Positions 45,963 through 57,492 of a DNA stretch of 64,000 nucleotides are shown here, one piece after another. The stretch comes from Bos javanicus. Its lineage: Eukaryota > Chordata > Mammalia > Artiodactyla > Bovidae. The stretch lies in NCBI RefSeq assembly GCF_032452875.1, contig NC_083880.1, positions 55,750,829 to 55,814,828 on the forward strand. The letters run 5' to 3'. How positions within the stretch are numbered: the first letter of the stretch is position 1; each line of letters starts with the position of its first letter. Below the pieces are notes generated by a model, which had not been told where the DNA came from, made no database searches, and was given only the letters and a program-made list of their open reading frames with translations. A program made the translations under genes and the position numbers.

Positions 45963-47886
45963 TAAGTGAAGGAGAGAAATGGTGACCCCATGAACAAATA
46001 GAATGGGTGACAGGTCTGGTCCTGGTGCCCTGAATAAGCACTTGACGGCAGAGTTATCTGTGCACGCATTAGTTCTGGAAGGGCTTGCTTGTGGCCACTT
46101 AAAGTGTTTGCATGATTCTACCCTCCTTGTGCTGGGCTCCCAAGTACCCAGAGACCTACCTAGAGTCTGGGTTAACTTATGCCCGGTTTGGTCTTTTTTT
46201 TTTTTTTTTCGTTTCCAGCCCTGTTGCTGCAATGGCTCCGTCTCACTTACAAAGCAGAAGCGCTCTCTCCCTTGTCAGTTTTTCGCTGTTGGGATCCTTT
46301 GAGCGTGAATGGTGTCACAGGAAGCCAAATTGCCTTCTTCTCTTTTCATAAAATGTCTTCTGATTCCTCATCACTCCACTTTGAAGGGGGCACAATGAAG
46401 GCATTCAAGCTGTCTCCACGTGGACCCCGCATAAACACATTGTAAATGGCTTGATTGGCTCCAAAGAGCCGACAGCTATCTCACGGGGAAAGTAGCTTGG
46501 AGATATTCATGCGGGTTGAATCCCCCCGAAGTTAGATTTCAAGGACCTGATCCTTTCAAAAGCAAGACAAGCAACTGAACCTTTGTGAAAAAGCACCGGT
46601 CTAATAGCTGCTGTACTTATTATGGGCATTTAACGATTGCATTCGAGAATTACACACCGATTAGTTTTCACTTGAATTCTGCCTTCCTGTTTCTTTTGAC
46701 TCAGGAGAAAGGAGAGTAGGGTGGGGAGAAGACGCCACTTAATCTCTGCTTCTCCTTCAGCTCCTCACGGCAAACACTCATCAGCCTCATACAACGCCTT
46801 CCACAGCCACAATAAAAGCTGGAACCGCACAGAGCCCAAAGCAAGGCGACTAATAAAGACTGATCCACCAGGCAACCCAAGTTCTGAGCTAAGTCTTCAG
46901 TGACAGGAGGACAGTTCATTAATTTGCCATCCCCCAGAACAAGCTTGGAATCAAGTTCTGATTTTTTTTTTCTTTTTTTCAGGCAGATTCAAAAGAGTCA
47001 GGGAGAGAAAGCTGCCTTTGAAATTTCTTTTCATCCAAGGCGGCCTTAATCACACCTTTGAGGGCCCTGCTTAGCTGTGTTAATAACCAGGCCCATGTGG
47101 GCACCCACGCTGTTCATTGTGCAGCTGGCTCTGTTATTGAGTATGAATGTCCCAGCATAACAAAGTGGCTCTTGGTGCTTTTGAAAAGGGGACAGCGAAG
47201 CTGCAGAGGTGCCCGGACAAGAGGAGCATCTCGGAGAGAAGCAGGTGTGCATGGGGCTCAATGCTCTGGAAACTCAGAGGCTGTCTTGGGGTGAATAACC
47301 CTGCTCCCCAGCTCAGCCGTCCATCCCTGGAGTGCTATGTAATACCAGTTAGGTGGTAAGCATGGCCTCACTTTTAACACCCTTTGTGGGGACAGTCTGG
47401 AGGAGGAGAGAAGTGAAATAAATAGCCATGATCCCTCTAAGTACGACTATGGCCCTGGAGACCCTGAAGGCTGCAAGTGTCCGTGGGTGCCATGGAACTA
47501 GCCACTTTGGCTCCTCGACAGGCACATGCCTTGGTCTCACTGTAGCTGTAGACTCAAAGACGCCCTGTTTGAGAGTCACCAGGTTTAAAGCATCCGGACC
47601 CAGGTGAAGTTAGAGAAAGGAAGTGAGGGAGGGAGGGAGGAAGATCCCAGAATTGACATCAAGCAGCCAGAAGAGGAGAAGCCATGTGGGTGGTGATGGC
47701 GGGTGGCCAGCCTCGCATGTCCTGTGTCGAGACCCTCAAGCACACATAGGTCCCCATGGCCATGCTGCCAGCGCCACATTCTGCAGGACGTAGCCCAGAG
47801 CATCATGACCAGGAGGAGGAGAGAGCCTTTCTCATTCACAGATTGATGAGATTCTGTATGTTTTAAATCAGAAATGTGTTATCAGA
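45963..47886. other. Single-copy DNA, candidate conserved region
   Basis: No transposon recognised beyond a poly(T) at 46194-46210. 46440-47170 keeps many scattered CpGs and clustered motifs and is listed as a candidate regulatory element. 47624-47641 is a GGGA repeat. Confidence 0.4.
46440..47170. promoter_or_regulatory. Candidate conserved non-coding element
   Basis: Repeat-free, with isolated CpGs (46460-46660) that normally decay in neutral mammalian DNA. TCF/LEF-like CCTTTGAA at 47015-47022, and a T-box-like TCACACCT at 47050-47057 overlapping CCTTTGA at 47055-47061. Inferred from composition only. Confidence 0.3.
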
Positions 47887-48016
47887 GGGCTTCCCAGGTG
47901 GCACTAGTGGTAAAGAACCCATCTGCCAGTTCAGAAGACACAAAAGACGTGGGTTTGATCCCTGGGTTGGCTCCATAGGGTCACAGAGAGTCAGACACAA
48001 CTGAAGTGACTTAGCA
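47887..48016 (+). mobile_element. Bov-tA SINE with internal deletion
   Basis: The head (47887-47970) joins directly to the tail (47971-48016), losing about 100 bp of the middle at a 'ctgggttgg/ctccataggg' junction. Confidence 0.9.
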
Positions 48017-49094
48017 TTTATACACAGACCTTATCAAAGTCCCCTGATTATAATTATGTGTCTTTGGAAACAAAATCCTTAGAGTAGGCTCTGGGTCCTG
48101 ACATCGAGAGGGACTGGACCTCATCGCAGGGGCCTGAGGGCTGCATCCAGGGCTCTACATTGAGCTGGCTGGCAAGTAGAATGATTCACCAGTGTCGGGA
48201 AGCCTTGAGGACAAAGAGACTGTGCCAAAGGGCAGCAGCTGACTGCAGAGCCTGGGCCCTTAAGGAACGAAGTGGCACTCACAGGACAGACCAGCCAGAG
48301 AGAAAGCTGACCCGCATTGCTCAGCAGATAAAGCACTGGGGCAAACCTCCGATGCCTCTGTTTGGGCAGCCAACCTCCGGCCATATCAGGGGTAGGGAGC
48401 TGAGACACAGCCACAGATGCTTGGAAAGAAAGAGCATGTCGGTCGGCATATCTAGAAGATACATGGAGTGGGTGGGATTCAGTTAAGGTGTGAGTGGTCC
48501 TCTGGGCTCCTGCTTTGTCTGGTCCCCGTTCAAGCCAGGTGGATACCATGGCACTGGCTACTCTCCTATTCACACCCAGAAGGGCTTGTATCAAGGTCCT
48601 GAGATCCTTCCTGCTTGAGGCCGCTCGAATCACAGGTGAGGTCCCCAGATGGCTCAATCTGCCTGGAATGAGGAGATTGTCCTGCGTACATTGGTGGTTG
48701 GGTCCCTCCAGCCTCCGTCCCCAGGGTGTGTGCCCCAGCCCTGCACCCCCCGTGACCACACATGCCCTGAGTCTGATGCATTCAGGCTGACTGTGTCCAT
48801 TCTTAAAACTTGAGAGAAGGCCTGCTCCACTCAAGTGGCAAGGCTGTGGGATACTAGGTCTCTTTCAGGGTTGCGGGGGGAGGGTAAGAGACCACAATGT
48901 TCCAGGGGCTCCTGGGAGCCTGATGCAGTCTTTCTCGGACCCTTGTCCTGGCAGTGAGTTTGGAAAGCCAGCTGCCTCCCTCCAGCACTGGGTCAACCAC
49001 GTGGTTAGAATCAGTGACAATCAAGGTTGGTTCTAAACTGGTTTTTAACACTTAACTTTTAGAAACATCAAAATCTAAAAGTGTGGTATTTCTA
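48017..49094. other. Single-copy DNA, few stop codons
   Basis: A 237-codon minus-strand open frame (48121-48834), the longest here outside transposons, overlaps 108- and 98-codon frames on the plus strand. No domain, and no codon pattern that I can defend. Confidence 0.4.
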
Positions 49095-49220
49095 TAGATT
49101 TTTTTTTTAAAGAGCCATTAATTACTGAACATTTCTAACATATACAAAAGTAGAGAGAATGACACAAAGATCTCCCAATATCTACAGTCCAGATTTGACA
49201 GTGATGGCAAATGTTTTTTA
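49095..49220 (+). repeat. L1M-type fragment
   Basis: 'attactgaacatttctaacatatacaaaagtagagag'-type sequence, a dispersed old L1-linked repeat; short. Confidence 0.5.
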
Positions 49221-49481
49221 TTTCCTGTCTCTGGGGGCATGTCAGCTTTGAGGAATAGAAACAGATTTCTAGAGTGGGGAGGCGCAGTGGTTGGAGGGCG
49301 GTGGGTTAGGTTCCTGCTCTACAGGCTGTGGCTCCTATCTGTCCATTCTTGGACCTTCCCAACCAGAGAATGTCCGCGGGAGGCGAACCATTTGACCTTT
49401 CTGTTGTTTTGAATCATTTCCAACCTTCGATTTTATCGCTGCGAGAGTTTGGCGAAGACAGCCGAGAGTCTTATCCTAGGA

Positions 49482-49629
49482 CAGAGGTTTCCAGCCTCTG
49501 GGATCTAGTGCCTGATGATCTGAGGTGGAGCTGATGCAATAATAACAGAAAAAATGTAAACAATAAATGTGATGTGCTTGAATCCTCCTCAAACCATCTC
49601 CCCGGCGCCCCAAACGCTGCGGACTGCTG
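49482..49629. mobile_element. hAT-like miniature DNA transposon
   Basis: 148 bp bounded by CAG...CTG ends (CAGAGGTTTCCAGC left; reverse complement of the right end CAGCAGTCCGCAGC) with a perfect 8-bp duplication TCCTAGGA at 49474-49481 and 49630-49637, the hAT hallmark. The middle 'tgcctgatgatctgaggtgg' matches a mammalian dispersed element that I recognise but cannot name. It has no coding capacity, so it would have moved with a transposase supplied in trans. Confidence 0.75.
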
Positions 49630-49637
49630 TCCTAGGA

Positions 49638-51184
49638 AAACAGGCAGAGAAATATGGGTTTGGCTTTTACTAGAATTCTCTTTATTTTGGAGGATGTGAG
49701 TGGTGACAGCTTGTGCTAACTTGCTCTGGGGGCTTCTTTATCTGCTCAAGTAATGGCCATGCCCATCATCTCATCAGATGTTTGCAAAGGCCAAGACGGG
49801 GAGCTGTCACATCTCCACTTGATTGAAGAGGAGGTGAGACACCCCTCAGACCGCAGGATGAATCAGTGCAGGCCTGGGTTAGATGATTACACACTTTGCA
49901 GGGTCTGATCTCATGACAGTTTGCTTAGGGTCACGTGTCAGGTACTCATTCCTGAAGGAATCTGGTTAAGAGTGACTTTCAAGTTTGTTCTCTCTTTACT
50001 TGCCCAAACAAGCAGTTTTTATAAACCTTTATATAACCCTTGCTGGACTTCTTTCAACAAGATTTGGTGATTGTGTTCATTCAGGATTGTGTTCATTCCA
50101 AAACGCTTTCAGATGCAGCTGTTTATTAAAGTGCCAGCAGCAGTGATTAATTTCAGATGCTCGGCAGTATGTTTGCCGCCGGATGACTTCCCTGGTTCGA
50201 GCTGCAGTCTGCAGCATTGCACTCTGCCAGGGCACACCCACTCCTACCCATGTTTGCTCACGAGATGCATTTATTTAGTCCAGGGAAGATCTGTCCATAA
50301 GCCCAGTGTCCAAATAACGTTCAGGCCATTTGGCATCTTTAAAGACAAATGGCACTTCTTTAAAAAAAGGCACTGAAATCTGTGGGCTCACAGTCTGCAT
50401 TAGAATCTCTAAAGAGGACATCTGCTAGCTGATATTCCAAAAGTGGTGATTGATTCTCGATGCCTAAGTCATATTTGTATGGGGACGGCGGGTGGATGGG
50501 CTGTGAACTCTGGCAGAAAGCGTCTGTCGGCAGCCAAATGCAGATCCGAGTTTATACAGTGCGGCGCGCACAGTGGTGTCTGATGGTGGACCTCGCTGTG
50601 GTTTAGGGAAGAAGCACTCATTTCACATTTCAGTAGGAGGAACCAGCTCCTTGACCTCATCTCTCTAACCCCGAGGTGCTAGAAACAATGATTAGCAGAG
50701 TTATTTACATGCTCAGCCCACAGGTTGGAAAAGTTGAACCAAAGAAATGGGGTTCTCAGTGGAGCCTAAATGTGTCTGCAGATGGCAGAGGACAAGCTTC
50801 TTGGAGAAGGTCAACAGGGTTGAGAGGGTCTGTGACTGAGGGAGAGAAAGCTTTGTGCCTGAAGCACTGGTTGGCAGGACTAACTCGTGGTCAGTCCGTT
50901 CCCCAAATGAACACTCTGCTGCAGGACCAACTCCCTGAAATCTAACACAGTTCACTTCACTGAATTCAGTTTGCAAATTTATCAATTAGGTGCATTACCT
51001 AGGTGCTAAATGCGTCCGGATGAACTGCTAATAAAATGTGTAGCAATTCCAGTTGCTACTGGTTTCAACAGCCTTTGAGGATATTTCCAAACAGTCTGGG
51101 AGGATAAAAATACATCCTGGGTATTTTGAGTTTTAGGCAGGAAGCACCCTTCCCTGGAGCCTCTGTCCTCACAGGCCTTCCCCC
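49638..51184. other. Single-copy DNA, candidate conserved region
   Basis: About 1.5 kb free of recognisable transposons. 50060-50660 keeps scattered CpGs and a small CpG cluster (50564-50575). Confidence 0.4.
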
Positions 51185-51378
51185 TTCTGAGTATCTCTCT
51201 GTGATCTACCTGGCTTCCTATTCCTCATGTGTCACTGGGTTTAGGGCGACCCTAAATCCAGGGCAACTGCATCTTAAGATGCTTGACCTGACTGCATGTG
51301 CAAAACCCCTATTTCCAGAGAGGGTTGCATTTGCAGGTTTTGGGTATTAGGACTTAGGTATAATTTGGGGATTCACCA
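51185..51378 (-). mobile_element. MLT1-type LTR fragment, antisense
   Basis: 'cttgacctgactgcatgtgc', 'aaacccctatttccagag' and 'ggtattaggacttaggta' follow the antisense of an ERVL-MaLR (MLT1-like) LTR. A degraded solo piece with no coding region. Confidence 0.7.
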
Positions 51379-51389
51379 TAGGCTCCTAA

Positions 51390-51617
51390 GGGTTTCCCTG
51401 GTGGCTCAGTGGTAAAGAATCTGCCTGGCAATGAAGGAGACCTGGGTCCACGGGTTTGATTCCTGGGTGAGGCAGATCCCCTGGAGGAGGGCATGGCAAC
51501 CCACTCCAGTATTTTTGCCTAGAGAAACCCATGGACAGAGGTGTCTGGTGGTTAGAGTCCATGGGGTCACAAAGAGTCGGACACAACTTAGTGGCTAAAT
51601 CACCACCACCACCACAC
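51390..51617 (+). mobile_element. Bov-tA SINE
   Basis: Sense copy ending in (CAC)n at 51602-51616, with an 11-bp duplication TAGGCTCCTAA at 51379-51389 and 51618-51628. Confidence 0.96.
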
Positions 51618-51877
51618 TAGGCTCCTAAACTGGGTGGGGCTGGAGGTTGCAGGGTGATGTGGTACCTTCGAGGGGTCAGCATTCTCTTGTCCTAGGGGCT
51701 GTAGAGAAAAGTCTGGGAAGTGAGTGGTTCAGCTTCCTGAGCATGTACAGTGGCTGTGGGGTATAGGAGCTGACCCTCCCCTACTAACCCCTCTTCTCTC
51801 ACAGGGGCTTCAGCATCTGGGGAGCTCCAGGTTGAGTGCTTTTTTTTAGGCATGTTTTCTTGTTACCTTATCTACTG

Positions 51878-52098
51878 GACTTGTGTGTATGCACGCTCAG
51901 TCACTTAGTCGTGTCCGACACTTTGCGACTCCATGACTGTAGCCCACCAGGCTTCTCTGTCCATGGAATTCTCCAGGCAAGAATACTGGAGTGGGTTGCC
52001 ATTTCCTTCTCCAGGGGATCTTCCCCACCCAGGGATTGAACCTGTGTCTCCTGCATTGCAGGTGGATTCTTTACCGCTGAGCCACTGAAGACGCCCTG
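51878..52098 (-). mobile_element. Bov-tA SINE
   Basis: Antisense copy; TCTACTG flanks it at 51871-51877 and 52099-52105. Confidence 0.94.
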
Positions 52099-52105
52099 TC
52101 TACTG

Positions 52106-52475
52106 TACACAGATGACCAATTTTCAAGGAATTAGACTAAAATGCACTTAACACTAAAGCTATTTTAAACTTAATTTCAATTAAGTTCCTTATGAATATC
52201 AATTAACACTGTATGGTAGAATCGCCAGTTAACAAGGATTTCCAGCTGATAGAATGCCAGATTGAGCGGCTTTATCATACATGGTGCGGGGCCACTCGGA
52301 AAGGCCCGTTACGCTGTGTGCTGTTTTCTGCAAGAACTTTAGACAAGTCCGGCTGAGGGCTGGCCACAGAGTTTGCTGGTGCAAACCCCCGCGTTCCCTA
52401 TGACTCAGCTTCTTCACCTGTGAGTAAGTGTAATGATGACAGCTCCACCGAACAAAGGTTGCCGTGAGAGTGCAC
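52106..52475. other. Single-copy DNA
   Basis: Nothing recognised. Confidence 0.4.
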
Positions 52476-52863
52476 ACAGAGTGGAGCAAGTCAGAAAAAG
52501 AAAACCAAATATCGCATATTATCAAATAGCATATGTTAACACATATATACGGAGTCTAGAAAAACGGTATAGATGAACCTATTTGCAAGGCAGGAACAGA
52601 AGCACAGACAGAGAGAACGGACTTGCGGACACTGTAGGGGGAGGGGAGGGTGGGATGAGCTGGAGAATAGTATTGACGTACACATAGCAACTTGCAAAAT
52701 AGATGGCCTCGTGCCCTGTAATGACCTAGAGGGGTGGGATGGCGGTGAGGTGGGAGGCAGGCTCCAGAGAGAGGGAATATGTGTAAAAATACAGCTGATT
52801 CATGATGCTGTATAGCAGAAACTAACACAATACTATTAAGCAATTATACTCCAAGGAAGAAAA
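52476..52863 (+). mobile_element. L1 3' end, sense
   Basis: 'gtggagcaagtcagaaaaag', 'gaacctatttgcaaggcagg', a G-rich tract at 52636-52653 and 'gcaattatactccaag' are the ORF2 end and 3' untranslated region of a ruminant/artiodactyl L1. Confidence 0.85.
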
Positions 52864-52967
52864 GATCCTGTAGTAACCTTTGCTAATGTTTGCATAGCAT
52901 ACACAGTGAGCCATTCTGATGGCTTATTATTTTACCCCACAATAATATATATTATAATCATATAAGA

Positions 52968-53100
52968 GTGATTTTATTATTGTTCCCATTTTATAGATAC
53001 CACTCCACTTTACAGATGAGAAGACTGAGGCTTCAGGAAGGGCCTTGTGGGGATGACTTGCTTTAAGACCCAGCAGGTGGAAGTCAGGCACTTCCCAATG
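52968..53100 (-). repeat. MIR SINE, antisense
   Basis: 'tgttcccattttatagata' and 'tttacagatgagaagactga' match antisense MIR. Confidence 0.65.
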
Positions 53101-53415
53101 CTCTGGTGGGCTTGGGGAGGGAGGCTCCATGTCCTTGGCTCTCTGTGAGGTTTCTCCAGCAGGAAGCAAGTTGGCTCCTGGGGGTCCTGCCCTCCAAGCC
53201 TGCTGGGACTCAAACCTTTCCTGTGTTAAGTCAACACTGAGTGAGTGAGGCCAGTGTGGACCAATGTCTGTAGCACTTGAGCCTCCAACTGCTAGTTTCC
53301 TGCTCTTGGGTCCTGGACCCTCCTATGTGACTGACCTCTCAGCTCCACACCCCTGGGATGCCCCTCAGGCCAATCCCCAGCAAGGACCAAGGGCTGAGAG
53401 AGCACCCTGGCTGGT
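53101..53415. other. Single-copy DNA
   Basis: Nothing recognised. Confidence 0.4.
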
Positions 53416-53502
53416 CTGGAGTTCTAATGGCCTAGGTACTGAATTGTAAACTAATGAACTCACCTGGAGTTCTAATGGCCAAGGCCCCGAGTTGTAAATA
53501 GA
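53416..53502. repeat. Tandem duplication, 48-bp unit
   Basis: CTGGAGTTCTAATGGCC starts both units (53416 and 53464); each continues with a diverged 'tgaattgtaaa'-like segment. Two copies only. Confidence 0.8.
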
Positions 53503-53549
53503 GTCCTTTTATTTGAATATATCCTGCTTCTGGTTTCCAAGGCTTGTAT

Positions 53550-53680
53550 CTTTCTCTTTTTTTTTTTGGCCTCATCTCTTGGCATGAGGGATCTTAATTC
53601 CCTGACAAGCCAGGGATCAAACCCTTGACTCCCTGCAGTGGAAGCACAGTGTCTTAACCACTGGACCACCAGGAAACTCC
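53550..53680 (-). mobile_element. CHR-1-type SINE, antisense
   Basis: T-run, then 'ggcctcatctcttggcatga', 'ccagggatcaaacccttgac' and 'cactggaccaccaggaaact'. An 11-bp repeat CCAAGGCTTGT at 53539-53549 and 53680-53690 fits a target-site duplication. A second T-run of about 23 follows at 53691-53713. Confidence 0.85.
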
Positions 53681-53713
53681 CAAGGCTTGTTTTTTTTTTT
53701 TTTTTTTTTTTTG

Positions 53714-54240
53714 CTTTTTAAAGACAAACATTTTGTGATTTTGTAGAGCAATCCTATCCTTTGTGTTTCTCATTTTTTATTTCTTTTCGGGATTTCTTCC
53801 AGGGTAGAGCCTTTCCCCACACCCGCCAGGTACTGAGACTAAAAGGAAGTTGTTGTTCTGAGCGGGCACAGGCTGAGAAAAACATCTGTGGTGGTAAGGA
53901 AGGGTCCGGGTGCCTGAACAGCTGCATTTGCTGGGGGTTTAGGAGTTCGAGCAGCATCCAAGATGGATAGATGGAGGGAGGGGTAGGGAGGTCTGGAGCA
54001 TGGACACCCCCACCACCACCCCCCCCGCCCCCGAAAAGGTCATGATTGTTTTGATGAACTCCAACTTGTGCTTTTCTAGTTTATTATTTCCTTTCTATTT
54101 CCTAAAAATAATAATAAATTATTATTATTTTCCTTAATTCTGTGACATCTTTTAGGTTTTCACCAGAATTCACCAGTGAGCCCATCTCATCTGGGTCCTT
54201 TCTGTTTTTTGAAAGGTCATTACTTATTTCTTTAGATATT
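53714..54240. other. Single-copy DNA with a C-rich tract
   Basis: 54005-54034 is C-rich, so the minus strand has closely spaced G runs that could form a quadruplex. No gene recognised. Confidence 0.45.
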
Positions 54241-54459
54241 GGCATTCCCAGGTGGCACAACAGTAAAGAATCCACCTGCCAATGCAGGAGATACAAGAGA
54301 TGCTGGTTCAGTTCCTGGGTCAGGAAGATCCTGACCAGAGAAGGAAATGGCAACCCACTCCAGTATTCTTGTGTGGGAAAGCCCATGGACACAGGAAGCC
54401 TGGAAGGCTGCAGTCCATGGGGTCGCTTAGAGTCAGACATGGCTGAGCAATTGAGCATG
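54241..54459 (+). mobile_element. Bov-tA SINE
   Basis: Sense copy followed by a (TA)n microsatellite (54460-54494) that probably grew from its tail. Confidence 0.94.
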
Positions 54460-54494
<35 letters not shown>

Positions 54495-55478
54495 GCCTTT
54501 TCATATAATCTATTTCTTCTAATGTGAGTTTTGACCAGTTGCACCTTTCAAGGTATTGGTTCATTTCATCTACTTTCTCCAATTTGTGGGCACAGAGTTG
54601 TTGATAATATTCCTTGCTTAGCCTTACAATGTCCATGGTATCTTCAGGGATGTTCTCTCTTTTCTGATATTAGTAATCTGTGTCCTCTCTCTTTTTCTTA
54701 GTCTGGCTAGAGGCTTATTGATTTTTTTGATCTTTTCAAAGTATCAGCTTTTGTTTTCATTGATTTTCCTCTATTGATTTCTTGTTTTCAACTTCATTGG
54801 TTTCTGCACTAATTATTCTCATTTCTTCTGCTGCTGCTTACTTTGGATTTAATTTTTTCTTCACTTCTAGTTTCCTGGAGTGGAAACCTTGATTCTTGAT
54901 TTTAGGTCTTTCTTCTTTTCTCTTCCGTGCAATCAATGGCGTAAGTGCTGCTTTCACTGCCTTCCACGAATTCCGGTTAGTTGTGTTTACATCTTCCTTT
55001 AGTTAAGAGTATTTTAAATCTCTCTTAAGTTTTCTTCTTTGGCTCACGTGCTGTTTAAAAGTGCATCGTTTAATTTCCACACCCTCTGAGATTTCCTGGT
55101 TATCTTTCTGTTAATGGATTTTGAGTTTAGTGTGCTGTGGTCTGGAAGCAGACATAGTATCATTTCTATTCTTTTAGATTTGTTAAGGAGTGTGTCATCG
55201 CCCAGAGTGTGGTCTATTTTGGTGCATGTTCAGGCGAGTTGGAGAAAAATGTGCATCCTTTTATTGTTGGATGAAGTTGTCTCTATATGGCAATTACATC
55301 CAGTTGAGTTCAGCTGTGTCCTTTCTGATTTTCTGCCTTTTGGATCTGTCCATTTCCAAGAGAGGGGTGTTGAAGTTGTCAATTATGATAGTGGGTTTGT
55401 CTATTTCTCCTTACAGTTCTATCAGTTAGTTTGATTCTCTGCTGTTAGGCCCATACTTGTTAAAAACTGTTACGTTTC

Positions 55479-55676
55479 TCAGGAAACTGACTCCTTTATC
55501 ATCGTGTAAAGCCCTTCTTTATCCCTGATGACTCTCCTTGCTCTGGAGTCTGCTTTGTCTGCAATTATGGAGTGACTCCTGCTTTTCTGTGTTAGAGTTG
55601 GTAGATTTTTCTCCATCCATTTGCTTTTAATATGTATGTGTCTTTCCATATAAAGTGGGTTTCTTGCAAACAGCAT
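55479..55676 (-). pseudogene. L1M ORF2 endonuclease-domain fragment
   Basis: The minus strand reads KSWKMDKNLPT-like and TQKSRSHSIIADKADS segments, typical of the middle of the L1 ORF2 apurinic-type endonuclease. A 65-codon remnant without the full catalytic set. Confidence 0.65.
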
Positions 55677-55800
55677 GTAGTTGGATCTTGTTTATTGATG
55701 CACTCTGACAATCTCTGTCTTTAATTGGTGCATTTAGGTCATTAACATTCGAAGTGATTATTGACGTAACTGGATTAATATTTAGCTACTGTATTCATCA

Positions 55801-56080
55801 GGGCTTTCCTGGTGGTTCAGATGGTGAAGAATTCGCCAGCAATGCAGGAAACCTGGGTTCAATCTCAGGTGGTGCTAGTGGTAAAGAACCCACCCACCAA
55901 TGCAGGGGACACAAGAGACGTGAGTTCGATCCCTGGGTCGGGAAGATTCCCCGGAGAAGGGAATGGCTACCACTTCAGTATTCGTGTCTGGAGAATCCCA
56001 TGGACAGAGGAGAGTGGCAAGCTAGAGCCTGTGGTGTCACAGAGTCAGACATGACTGAAGCGAATTAGCACACACACGTG
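55801..56080 (+). mobile_element. Bov-tA SINE, double-headed
   Basis: A 66-bp head unit (55801-55866) is joined directly to a complete second copy (55867-56080), both sense. Confidence 0.9.
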
Positions 56081-56408
56081 CACCCCATTCACTACTGTTT
56101 CCTGTTTGTTGCACCGGTTGTTAGTCTATTTTTGCTTCTACATTTTTTATGCCTTTCGCGGTATTAATCGAGCATTTAATACCATTCCATTTTCTTTCAT
56201 TTCTTAGCATATCGGTTATACACCTTTTTTTAAAAAAAAAACAAACAACTTTTTTGCAGTTGCCCTACAGTTTTCAATATACACTTACCACTAACCAAAG
56301 TACACTTTCAAAGAATACCGCACCTCTTCATGAACGGTGTGAGTACCTTATAATAACAAAATATTTCTAACTCCTTTCTCTTATCCTTATTATGCTCCTA
56401 TTCATCAC

Positions 56409-56465
56409 TTATATATATATATACACACACACACACACATACACACACATAAGCATACATATATA
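56409..56465 (+). repeat. (TA)n(CA)n microsatellite
   Basis: A TA run followed by CA runs with interruptions, abutting the next Bov-tA head. Confidence 0.9.
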
Positions 56466-56686
56466 GGCTTTCCAGGTGGTGCTAGTGGTAAAGAACCTGC
56501 CTGCCAATGCAGGAGAGAAAAAAGATGTGAGTTCAGTCCCTGAGTCAGCAAGATCCCCTGGAGGAGGAAATGGCACCCCACTCCAGGATTCTTGCCTGAA
56601 AAAGCCCATGAACAGAGAAGCCTGGTGGGTTACAATCCATAGTGTTGCAGAGAGTCAGACACGACTGAAGTGACTTAGCAGTTACA
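56466..56686 (+). mobile_element. Bov-tA SINE
   Basis: Sense copy, 'ggctttccaggtggtgctag' to 'gaagtgacttagcagttac'. Confidence 0.94.
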
Positions 56687-57276
56687 AATATATATATGTA
56701 AGCAAACATAAATCAAATACATTTTGCCATTATTATTTTGGGCAACTATTATCTCTTAGCTCAAAGAAGAATTGGAAAAATACGTTTTTCTTTTACCTTC
56801 ACTTATCCTCTTTTCAACATTCTTCTTTCTTTATGTAGATTTGAGTTTCTGACCTATATTATTTTCCTTACCTCTGAAGAATGGCTTTAATATTTCTTAC
56901 AAGGCAGGTCTACCAGCCCAAATGCCCTCAATTTTTGTTTGACTGAGAAAATCATTCTTTCTCCTTCACTTTTGAAGAATAATTTCACAGGTTGAATTCT
57001 AGTCTGGTGGGGATTTTTTCCTCCCTACACTTTAAATATTTCATTCCACTCTTTCCTTGATTGAATTGTTTCTGTGGAGAAGTCGGATGTAATTCTTATC
57101 TTTAATCCTCCATGGGTGAGGTGTTCTCCCCTCTGGCTCCTTCAGGGTCTTTTCTTCATTTTTGATTTTCTGTAGTTTGATGGTGAGGTTCCATATGTAG
57201 TTTTTCCCAGTGTTTATAATGCTTGGTGTTCTCTGAGCTTCCTGGGTCTGAGATTTGCTGTCTGATACTAACTTGA

Positions 57277-57492
57277 TGGGGGCTTTTGAGGTGGCTCAGC
57301 AGTGAAGAATCTGCCTGCAATACAGGAGACACAGAAGATGTGGGTTCTATCCCAGGGACGGGAATATCCCTCGGATGAGGGCATGGCTACGCACTGTATT
57401 ATTCTTGCCTGGTGAATCTCATGGAAAGAGGAGCCTGGTGGGCTACAATCCATGGGGTTACAAAGACTCAGCCATGACTGAGTAACTTGCAC
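57277..57492 (+). mobile_element. Bov-tA SINE
   Basis: Sense, somewhat diverged, within L1M. Confidence 0.92.

Noticed and set aside
50560..50580. CpG island
   Set aside because: The CpG-dense part is only about 20 bp, far too short for an island promoter.
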